This document shows positions 55,863 to 61,799 of a stretch of 61,799 bases of DNA, one piece after another. This DNA is from Scytonematopsis contorta HA4267-MV1 (lineage in GTDB: Bacteria > Cyanobacteriota > Cyanobacteriia > Cyanobacteriales > Nostocaceae): positions 1 through 61,799 of the forward strand of contig JAHHIC010000014.1 of the NCBI GenBank assembly GCA_019359035.1, written 5' to 3'. Numbering within the stretch: the stretch's first letter is position 1; each line of letters begins with the position of its first letter. The notes under the pieces were generated by a model. The model made no database searches. It saw only the letters and a list, made by a program, of their open reading frames with translations, and was not told the DNA's origin. The translations under genes were made by a program, and so were the position numbers.

Positions 55863-56750
55863 TTAGATTACTTGTCGAAATTTATCAGGTGTCACCCCAG
55901 ATGATTTACGAAAGTTAGTTGTTAAATGAGCTTGACTGGAAAAACCTAATTCAGATGCAATTTCTTTTAGTGATTTTTGGCTGTTTTTAAGTAAAATCTT
56001 CGCTTTCTCAATTCTTTGATACATCACAAACTGATGTACAGGCATCCCAACAATTTGATTAAAAACCGCACTCAAATGGCTCACACTGATGTTGCAAGCT
56101 TGGGCAATTGCGGCTAGACGTAATGAACTATTCAAGTGAGCATTAATAAAATCAATCGCATCATGAACATATTTCTGATCGGGTTGAGATAATTTGATAC
56201 CAGGTATATAACTTCGGGTTGAATAAGCAGTGATTAAATTGGCAACCAGTGCTTGAGTTAAGATATCAACGTAGAGCATCCCATTCGGAAAATTAGCTTT
56301 TAATTCATGTAGAAGTGCCGTTGACAGACTAGAAATAAGGGGTGCCGCAACTCCATTCAACTCCATTAATGAGATGGAATCGCTATCACCCTTGAGCAAA
56401 TCTTTACTAACCTCCTTCACCAGGTAGGGTGAAATAAATAAGTTAAGCGCATCATAGTCAGTCAACCAACGCCATTGCTGAGAATGACCTAATGGTGCGA
56501 TTGCCACATCTCCTTGACGAAAGGTTATTGGTTTTGATCGCTTGCTATTTAAATTTTCACATTTGATGCTGGGAGCCATAGTCACTAGCAAGAAATGCTC
56601 ATCTAAAGCAGGCATGTAAATCTCATTCGGTGGAAGAAAATGCTGATGTAAAACAATGTCTTTCCATCCTGATGTTTCACTGGTTTCAAGGGGAGCAAAG
56701 GGAATCTCCCGGAGGAAACTTTGCCGAGATTTTAAAGTTGAGTCAGACAT
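55863..56750 (-). CDS. AraC-family transcriptional regulator
   Basis: About 295 residues from the ATG at 56750 (MSDSTLKSRQSFL); an upstream ATG at 56825 adds 25 hydrophobic residues that do not look like a regulator N-terminus. The C-terminal AraC DNA-binding domain has two helix-turn-helices: LRLAAIAQACNISVSHLSAV and KSLKEIASELGFSSQAHLTT, followed by FRKSSGVTPDKFRQ. The N-terminal cupin-like domain would bind an unknown ligand. It is divergent from the membrane gene and NicO, which it may control. Confidence 0.85.
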   Translation of the reverse strand: MSDSTLKSRQSFLREIPFAPLETSETSGWKDIVLHQHFLPPNEIYMPALDEHFLLVTMAPSIKCENLNSKRSKPITFRQGDVAIAPLGHSQQWRWLTDYDALNLFISPYLVKEVSKDLLKGDSDSISLMELNGVAAPLISSLSTALLHELKANFPNGMLYVDILTQALVANLITAYSTRSYIPGIKLSQPDQKYVHDAIDFINAHLNSSLRLAAIAQACNISVSHLSAVFNQIVGMPVHQFVMYQRIEKAKILLKNSQKSLKEIASELGFSSQAHLTTNFRKSSGVTPDKFRQVI

Positions 56751-56880
56751 TTGGCTGGTGATGCTATAAGTTCTTATAAAAAAGTCTATGAAAAAGCCTC
56801 TGTTTTTGAAATACAGGGATTTCATTTAAGTATAAGCTTTGTTTTTAGGGATAATCGCAGGGTGGCTAAATTATTTGCGT

Positions 56881-57318
56881 ATGAGAAGAATCGGTCGTAT
56901 TTTGCTCTCTGTAGTGTTGGTTAGCACGGCAGTCGTTTCGGTTGCAGTTGACTGGAACATAACTCACCTTTTTAATCCTGAATGGCATCCGCACGCCAGA
57001 TTTCATGATGCTGTGATGCTATGGCTATTAAGCGGATGCTGCATTATGGCGCTTTGGTTGTTATGGCGCCGTTCAGCAGAACCTACTATTGCGGTAACTG
57101 TGGCAACGTTGGTACCGATCATTTTTTGGTCGCCCTTCTTTTTTGTGACGACAGTAATGCCCGGAATGAGCTTACAGGCAGACTTGAAGGAAGCTGTCCC
57201 GCAGGTGGCAGGCATCCCGATCTACCCAAATGTTGCTGTTGCAACAATTAGCGTTATTTTGGCGTTGATTGGCTACGGACTATATAATGCTCCTGACTCA
57301 GGAGACAGCGAAGCATGA
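56881..57318 (+). CDS. Small multi-pass membrane protein of unknown function
   Basis: 145 residues from the ATG at 56881 (a TTG at 56839 is weaker). Four hydrophobic segments and the conserved-looking loop WNITHLFNPEWHPHARFHDA. The motif resembles a small uncharacterised membrane family (possibly DUF6640, from memory). Its final ATGA overlaps the start of the NicO gene, so the two are translated together; it may act with the transporter. Confidence 0.7.
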   Translation: MRRIGRILLSVVLVSTAVVSVAVDWNITHLFNPEWHPHARFHDAVMLWLLSGCCIMALWLLWRRSAEPTIAVTVATLVPIIFWSPFFFVTTVMPGMSLQADLKEAVPQVAGIPIYPNVAVATISVILALIGYGLYNAPDSGDSEA

Positions 57319-58121
57319 GGCAAGCCATCCTGATTTCACTTTTTGCGGGACTATTAATCTTACTCCCCAGCCAAGCAGCTCTAGCTCATCCAGGACATGG
57401 TGTTCTAATCCAAAATCTTGCCCAAACAACCCTCTCACCCAGTCTAATGCTAACTGGGATGGGTGTCGCATTTTTCGCTGGAGCCGGACATGCCCTGACT
57501 CCTGGACATGGCAAAACTATGGTCGCAGCTTACCTGGTGGGTTCGCAAGGAACGCCACAACAAGCAATTTTACTGGGCTTAATCACAACATTTACCCACA
57601 CGATTAGTGTTTTTGGGCTAGGTATTTTAGTTTTACTGTTATCTCAATATGTGTTGCCAGAACAGATGTATTCATGGCTGAGTTTGTTAAGTGGATTAAT
57701 GGTGTGTGGCGTTGGCTTTACATTGCTTGATCGGCATCTGGAGCATTCGTCCGACCATCACCATTCTGATACTCATGACCACGAACATACTCACTCTCAT
57801 CATATTCCTCAGTCTCAAACAAACTTGCCATCGCTTCTAACATTAGGAGTTGTGGGTGGTTTAGTTCCTTGTCCCTCAGCACTTGTGTTGTTGCTCAGTG
57901 CGATCGCGCTCCATCACACGACTTATGGTCTAATGTTGGTCAGTGCCTTCAGTTTTGGGCTGGCAGTTGTATTAACTACAATTGGACTTGCCGTCGTTTA
58001 TGCCCATCAATGGCTGGGCGATTTACCATTGCTCCAACCTTTACAGCGATATGTGCCGATTGTGAGTGCGATCGCTGTGATTGCAACGGGAACCGTGTTA
58101 ACTGCTTGCGCTGTAATTTAG
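57315..58121 (+). CDS. Nickel/cobalt transporter, NicO family
   Basis: 268 residues. A signal-like first segment ends near ALAHPGHG. Membrane helices follow, with the family motif GAGHALTPGHGKTMVAAYLV and a second VVGGLVPCPSALVLLLSAI. A His-rich cytoplasmic loop (residues 141-163, HLEHSSDHHHSDTHDHEHTH) probably binds metal. Members include RcnA-type exporters and importers; direction is not certain. HIP1 octamers (GCGATCGC) are at about 57901 and 58068. A divergent AraC gene and the overlapping membrane gene form its module. Confidence 0.88.
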   Translation: MRQAILISLFAGLLILLPSQAALAHPGHGVLIQNLAQTTLSPSLMLTGMGVAFFAGAGHALTPGHGKTMVAAYLVGSQGTPQQAILLGLITTFTHTISVFGLGILVLLLSQYVLPEQMYSWLSLLSGLMVCGVGFTLLDRHLEHSSDHHHSDTHDHEHTHSHHIPQSQTNLPSLLTLGVVGGLVPCPSALVLLLSAIALHHTTYGLMLVSAFSFGLAVVLTTIGLAVVYAHQWLGDLPLLQPLQRYVPIVSAIAVIATGTVLTACAVI

Positions 58122-58132
58122 AGTATAAAAAT

Positions 58133-58453
58133 ATGAACATTGGTATCATTGGTTCTGGCAAAATGGGCAGCGGATTGGGCAAAATCTGGGCAAAAGCCGG
58201 ACATCAAGTAATATTTTCCTATTCAAGAGATGATTTGAAGCTCCGCCAACTTGCCGCGTCCGCAGGGGAAACCGCAAAAGTTGGGACACCTGAGCTAGCC
58301 GTAGCAGAAAGCGATGTGATCGTGCTGGCAGTGTGGGCACCTACCTTAGAAGAAGTGTTCCGTACAGCCGGTTCTCTAGATGGCAAGATTATCATCACCT
58401 GCGTCAGTGCCTTGCAACCAGACTTTACGGGTCAAACGATTATGATATCGTAA
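58133..58453 (+). pseudogene. Truncated NADPH-dependent F420-reductase-like oxidoreductase
   Basis: 106 residues from the ATG at 58133. The NAD(P)-binding fold is clear (MNIGIIGSGKMGSGLGKIWA, then SDVIVLAVW). Proteins of this group are usually about 200 residues, with a second half carrying the catalytic region. Here the frame ends after ALQPDFTGQTIMIS and no continuation is found in the next 50 bp before the CPBP gene. It is therefore probably a remnant of a longer gene. It follows NicO closely (12 bp). Confidence 0.75.
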
Positions 58454-58497
58454 ACCCGATAATTATCCGTCTAAGACTGTCTATATGAAAATAAAGC

Positions 58498-59328
58498 ATG
58501 AGAAATAACTTAAGTCTTTTAGCCCAGCGTCCAGCAGCTATTCGGATAATTGCCTTTCTTTTATGCTTACTAGTGATATGGTTACCTATTGCTATTCCAA
58601 TATATTTATTGATATATGATGCTAACTTAGTGACTATTTTGACAATGGTCATGCTAGCAATCACATTCTTTCTTTTTCTGCCTTATTGGGGTAAGTTAGT
58701 TCACAATCAACCCCAAATATACCAACATGTGGGTTTAGAATTTACAAAGCAATTCACTTTTGAGTTACTCCGAGGTTTGGTAATAGGATTAATTAGCATT
58801 CAATTATTATTTTTGATTCAAGGTTCATTGGGTTGGTTGAAATGGCAGCAACCGAGTCAGTCGGTAGTACGATTTATTTTAGAAGCGATACCTACAGCTT
58901 TTGGGACTGCACTTGCTGAGGGGTTATTTTTTCGCGGTTGGATATACGATGAGTTATCCCGGGATTATAGACCCAGTGTTGTGCTTTGGGCAGCTTCGTT
59001 AATTTTTCCAATATCACATTTTCTCAAACCAATAACGGAAATAATTCGCACTTCACCGCAATTTTTCGGTTTACTATTACTTTCGTTAATTTGCATTTGG
59101 GCAAAACGTCTGTGTAGAGGACGTTTGGGTTTATCGATAGGTATTCATGCTGGATTAGTTTGGGGTTGGTATGTTGTTAATGTTGGTAAGTTGATTGAGT
59201 ACACAGGTAAGGTTCCTATTTGGGTGACAGGTGTTAATGATAATCCTTTAGCTGGGGTGCTTGGGTTAAGTTTTTTGCTGACTTTGGCTTTATGGATGTG
59301 GTCGAAAAATTTAAAGTTGAAAGTTTAG
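58498..59328 (+). CDS. CPBP-family intramembrane metalloprotease (glutamic endopeptidase)
   Basis: 276 residues with about eight hydrophobic segments. The three ABI motifs are recognisable: motif 1 LAEGLFFRGWIYDEL, motif 2 FPISHFLKP (FxxxH), and motif 3 GIHAGLVWGW. Motif 1 is EGxxxR where the family has EExxxR: the second Glu is Gly, while the first (the catalytic one in Rce1) is kept. Activity is therefore plausible but not assured. Substrate unknown; such proteins act on prenylated or small membrane peptides and in some cases immunity. ATG start at 58498. Confidence 0.82.
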   Translation: MRNNLSLLAQRPAAIRIIAFLLCLLVIWLPIAIPIYLLIYDANLVTILTMVMLAITFFLFLPYWGKLVHNQPQIYQHVGLEFTKQFTFELLRGLVIGLISIQLLFLIQGSLGWLKWQQPSQSVVRFILEAIPTAFGTALAEGLFFRGWIYDELSRDYRPSVVLWAASLIFPISHFLKPITEIIRTSPQFFGLLLLSLICIWAKRLCRGRLGLSIGIHAGLVWGWYVVNVGKLIEYTGKVPIWVTGVNDNPLAGVLGLSFLLTLALWMWSKNLKLKV

Positions 59329-59418
59329 GATTATTAGTCGAATTTGAGCCAATTCGTCAGAGCGCGATTTGAAAAAAATATTTTCAGCGATGGCTATAAC
59401 TAGAACTTTACAATGGTT

Positions 59419-60582
59419 TTAGCGTTTGTATAAATTGCTTAGCTTTTCAGTTGATAAAAAATCCAAAATAGTTTCCGCTATCCCCTTTGATGCTAAATAA
59501 GGCACGCCATTCCCAACAGTTTTAAACATATTAGTTAGTGACATTTTATCTGGCAATACAAAGTTAGCGGGTAAAGATTGTATTGCTAAAGCTTCAGCTA
59601 CAGAAATTCTGCGAACTTTATAAGGATGTAAATGCACTTCATTATTCCCATAACAAGCAGTAGGAGAATAACGCCATCTATGTAACCGCTTATAAGATTT
59701 TCTCGAATCATCACCTTCATATATAGAAGAAAATTTTGTAATTCCTGCTCTTGGTTGAAAATAGTGATTTGAATTTGGATGATTGAACACATCATTTTTT
59801 GTAAACCAAAATTCTACTGTTAACTCTTCAGGAATATTATCTGGACAAAGCAGTACAGAATTTTCTTTAAATGGTTCACTCTTAGCCCAAGGATAAGAAA
59901 AAGCTTTATCTTTTGAATACAAAGTATATTTGCTCCACGGGAATAAACCTGAAGGTAATACCCTTTCGTTACCAAGATTTATTCCTATATCTTGAATCAA
60001 TGTATTTCGGAAGCCCAGTAGAATAATTCTGTCTCTATTTTGGGGTACACCGTATTCTATAGCATTAATTAAACGCTCAGTTAAAATATAACCAGCTTGG
60101 TTTAACTTTTGCTTCAACGAATCATAAAAAGAACGGTGCTTTTTCGTCTTCCACAAACCTTTAACATTTTCAAATAGAAAAAAATCTGGTTTTTGTTGGC
60201 AAATTAACTCAATATATGTAGCAGATAATTTACCATTATCTCCTAAGTTACCTCGATTTTTTCCACCTACAGAAAAGTCCGGACAAGGTGGACCACCGAT
60301 AAAGCCAATAATATCATTATGTTGGCGACAATCTTGTAATAAATCTTTCAGGTATACAGCTTTTTCACCTTCAATAAGGTAAGTAACATCAGCTTCTGCA
60401 CCATGATGATATCCATATTGTGGTAATTTAAGGTTAAGAACTTCGCGTGAGTGACGATATGCCTCTGCAAAAGGTGAAAAAATTTCATTCACATAAACAA
60501 TATTAAAGCCGCTTGACTCAAAACCGAAATCAAGAAAGCCTGAACCTGCAAAAAAAGAAAAGATACTTGATTTAAGACTCAT
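59419..60582 (-). CDS. DNA (cytosine-5-)-methyltransferase, second and unrelated copy
   Basis: 387 residues from the ATG at 60582 (MSLKSSIFSFFAGSGFLDFG); an extension to 60621 has no support. Motifs: I FSFFAGSGFLDFGFESSGF, IV GGPPCPDFSVGGKNRGN (catalytic Cys100), VI FFLFENVKGLW, VIII YGVPQNRDRIILLGF, X VGNGVPYLASKGIAE. Motif IV has PPCPDFS rather than PPCQPFS, so it belongs to a different subgroup from the enzyme at 54568. No endonuclease is beside it. Recognition sequence unknown. Confidence 0.9.
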   Translation of the reverse strand: MSLKSSIFSFFAGSGFLDFGFESSGFNIVYVNEIFSPFAEAYRHSREVLNLKLPQYGYHHGAEADVTYLIEGEKAVYLKDLLQDCRQHNDIIGFIGGPPCPDFSVGGKNRGNLGDNGKLSATYIELICQQKPDFFLFENVKGLWKTKKHRSFYDSLKQKLNQAGYILTERLINAIEYGVPQNRDRIILLGFRNTLIQDIGINLGNERVLPSGLFPWSKYTLYSKDKAFSYPWAKSEPFKENSVLLCPDNIPEELTVEFWFTKNDVFNHPNSNHYFQPRAGITKFSSIYEGDDSRKSYKRLHRWRYSPTACYGNNEVHLHPYKVRRISVAEALAIQSLPANFVLPDKMSLTNMFKTVGNGVPYLASKGIAETILDFLSTEKLSNLYKR

Positions 60583-60881
60583 TGAACAGACATTGCTTAC
60601 TTTAAATATGAACCCGCGCAAAAAGAATTACTATTAATATTTATACTAGACCAAAAAATAAAAATATTTTCCCATTATTTCTAGGAAACCTCTATTGCCA
60701 GTAATTAAAATATAATGACACTTAGAAAAGTATTTATCAAATAATTCTTCAGTCCCATAAACCTCACTATTAGTCCTCTTCTAGAGGACTTTAGCTATCA
60801 GACAGGGAATTTATTCCCTGGCTTACTGGCTTACAAGGTTTGTTAGAATGACCTACAAAGGATAAGCAAGGAATTTAGCAG
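60583..60881. other. Intergenic region with solo MITE arm
   Basis: AT-rich spacer before the antitoxin gene. It contains the arm-like copy at 60769-60823 and no other clear feature. Confidence 0.5.
60769..60823. mobile_element. Solo right arm of the MITE-like element
   Basis: ATTAGTCCTCTTCTAGAGGA onward matches the right arm at 50980-51032, with the inner AGTCCTCT hairpin and the outer GGGAATTTATTCCC palindrome. No partner arm is within 200 bp, so this is a decayed or recombined copy. Confidence 0.75.
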
Positions 60882-61133
60882 ATGACAATTGTGATTACTC
60901 TCACTCCAGAAATCGAAGCACGACTCCGTGAAAAAGCAGTACAGCGTGGAGAAGATGTAAGCATTGTTGCCGCTCAAATGCTGACTAACGCATTGGAGTC
61001 AGAAGCACAAGACTTACGAGAAGCTATCGAGGGTATTCAACGTGGCTTAGATGATTTTGAGGCTGGAAACTTCCGTTCATTCAATGATTTTGCAGAAGAA
61101 AAACGTCGTAAACATAATCTACCAGCCGATTAA
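60882..61133 (+). CDS. Antitoxin-like protein of a ParE/RelE-type module
   Basis: 83 residues: a short N-terminal strand-helix region (VITLTPEIEARLREKAVQRG) and an acidic helical tail (ESEAQDLREAIEGIQRGLDD, then EEKRRKHNLPAD). Such proteins precede ParE/RelE-superfamily toxins in many cyanobacteria. Its TAA overlaps the toxin ATG (TAATG), the usual arrangement for translational coupling. It likely neutralises the toxin and represses the operon. Confidence 0.75.
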   Translation: MTIVITLTPEIEARLREKAVQRGEDVSIVAAQMLTNALESEAQDLREAIEGIQRGLDDFEAGNFRSFNDFAEEKRRKHNLPAD

Positions 61134-61474
61134 TGAGATACCAGGTTGAAATTTCTAGTGTTGCAGACGCTGAAGCAGATAACGCATTTCTTAGAGTATC
61201 TCAAATTACATCACCCCAGAGAGCAAGCGAATGGTATTAAGGGTTGCTAAGAGCAATCGAGTCTCTGTCCTCAATGCCAAAACGTTGCCCTTTAGCGCGA
61301 GAAAACGAATATTTTAGCAATGAAATTCGGCAATTACTCTACGGTCAAGGGCGTAACATATACCGTATTATTTTTACTGTTTTAGAAGAAGAAAATATTT
61401 GTACTGTCCGCATTCTTCACATTCGACATGCAGCACAACAAACACTTGGTGAAGAAGACAAAAACCAAGTATAA
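61133..61474 (+). pseudogene. ParE/RelE-like toxin gene with in-frame stop at codon 36
   Basis: Starting at ATG 61133, the frame reads a ParE-like protein (MRYQVEISSVADAEADNAFL, then SPQRASEWY), then TAA at 61238-61240, then continues in the same frame (GLLRAIESLSSMPKRCPLAR to RILHIRHAAQQTLG) to 61474. Total 113 codons apart from the stop. Related toxins have a charged residue at this place, so a single GAA- or AAA-to-TAA change explains it. A TTG at 61244 could start a truncated product lacking the first 37 residues. Confidence 0.8.
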
Positions 61475-61497
61475 ATTTGCTTTAGTGTATGTAAATC

Positions 61498-61529
61498 TTG
61501 TGGGGTGGGCATCCTTGCCCGCCCTTGTA
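61498..61529. repeat. Interspersed repeat, copy 3 (same orientation as copy 1)
   Basis: TTGTGGGGTGGGCATCCTTG followed by CCCGCCCTTGT, as at 52668-52700. Confidence 0.85.
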
Positions 61530-61530
61530 T

Positions 61531-61625
61531 TTATTCAAAATTAACTGTGTTCATTCAAAATTAACTGTGTTTATTCAAAATTAACTGTGTTTATTCAAAA
61601 TTAACTGTGTTTATTCAAAATTAAC
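61531..61625. repeat. 20-bp tandem repeat TTATTCAAAATTAACTGTGT (4.75 copies)
   Basis: One unit has a single change (TCATTC). The array lies between the toxin remnant and the rRNA operon end. Confidence 0.95.
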
Positions 61626-61638
61626 CCCCAAACAAATA

Positions 61639-61667
61639 TAGAGACGCGATAAATCGCCGTCTCTACA
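61639..61667. repeat. Palindromic repeat of the GAGACGCG family, possible rRNA-operon terminator
   Basis: AGAGACG-CGAT...ATCG-CGTCTCT forms a hairpin just after the 5S rRNA 3' end (minus strand), followed by ATATTTGTTTGG. It is related to the perfect palindrome at 31000-31029. It may end the rRNA transcript. Confidence 0.6.
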
Positions 61668-61683
61668 TTTTTGTTTAAATATT

Positions 61684-61799
61684 GCCCTGGCATCGAGCAA
61701 TTGTTGCGGGAGACAACTCTCCAACTATCGTAGCCGCAGCAGCGTTTCACAACTGAGTTCGGGATGGGTTCAGAGTGGTTCCACCGCGCCATAGACACC
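61684..61799 (-). rRNA. rrf: 5S ribosomal RNA (partial, 5' end beyond window)
   Basis: The minus strand reads GGTGTCTATGGCGCGGTGGA, then ACCACTCTGAACCCATCCCG, AACTCAGTTGTGAAACGCTG and a terminal GATGCCAGGGCAA. The sequence CCCATCCCGAACTCAG and the complementary ends are specific to 5S rRNA. Only a few bases of the 5' end are missing at the window edge. The rest of the operon lies further right. Confidence 0.93.

Noticed and set aside
57869-58132. 5' part of the long ORF ending in the oxidoreductase fragment
   Set aside because: It overlaps NicO in another frame; the NAD-binding sequence begins at ATG 58133.
61601-61798. Protein-coding ORF on the minus strand at the right edge
   Set aside because: It is the 5S rRNA sequence and its downstream repeat read as codons.

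Overview
The window looks like chromosomal DNA of a filamentous, Nostocales-type cyanobacterium. It carries psbD-psbC and ycf4 (photosystem genes), ntcA with a canonical NtcA box, a cyAbrB regulator, an Rcp1-type response regulator, a BT1-family folate transporter, HIP1 octamers (GCGATCGC) and many heptanucleotide tandem repeats (STRR: GGGAATG, GGTAATT, TTGACTG). The right edge ends inside a 5S rRNA gene on the minus strand. The identification rests on gene content; the species cannot be named from this alone.

Layout. 1-2.3 kb: a 26-bp tandem array, cobL (cobalamin) and two small secreted proteins. 2.5-8.3 kb: a phosphorelay block of hybrid kinase, Rcp1-like receiver and a second hybrid kinase. 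8.5-16.2 kb: pyrR, cbiB, an Rrf2 regulator, cyAbrB2, a ClC channel, a zinc-ribbon membrane protein and a GT39 glycosyltransferase. 16.6-25.2 kb: a membrane protein of unknown role, a DUF1400 alpha/beta hydrolase, an SLBB polysaccharide export protein, an ABC ATPase and a WecG/TagA glycosyltransferase, several of them envelope or exopolysaccharide functions. 25.3-30.9 kb: hisB, fabI, ntcA, a DUF3084 coiled-coil protein, a RuvC/YqgF-fold protein and a DUF3146 protein. 31-34.5 kb: a KamA-type radical SAM enzyme, a broken HTH-NB-ARC-WD40 gene and a divergent small ORF. 34.8-44.4 kb: pnp, an SNF2 helicase with a SWIM partner, a Trypco1-like protein, a Spo0M-like protein and a Uma2 protein. 44.6-49.2 kb: psbC/psbD, ycf4 and a cyclophilin lipoprotein. 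49.2-54.4 kb: a ketoacyl-ACP synthase, a MITE-like element, a BT1 transporter and a carotenoid oxygenase. 54.5-61.5 kb is an accessory stretch: two unrelated C5 DNA methyltransferases flanking an AraC regulator, a small membrane protein, a NicO Ni/Co transporter, a truncated oxidoreductase and a CPBP protease, then a toxin-antitoxin pair whose toxin has a nonsense codon. 5S rRNA follows.

How genes relate. The kinase/receiver cluster is probably one signalling unit (overlapping genes, strong Shine-Dalgarno sites). psbD-psbC overlap in the classical way, with psbC starting at GTG inside psbD. SNF2 and SWIM proteins are a recurrent pair. AraC is divergent from the small membrane gene, which is joined to NicO by an ATGA overlap, suggesting a metal-responsive export module.

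The most unusual feature is the activity of repeats at gene boundaries and inside genes. A heptad array sits within the fabF-like coding sequence. A 48-bp repeat supplies extra in-frame ATGs upstream of the same gene. A heptad array abuts hisB and reads open in all frames. A 16-bp repeat begins in the last codons of ntcA. A MITE-like element has tandem expansions at both tips. No complete, clearly new multi-gene system is visible; the strongest leads are the broken STAND gene, these repeats and the accessory block at 54.5-61.5 kb.
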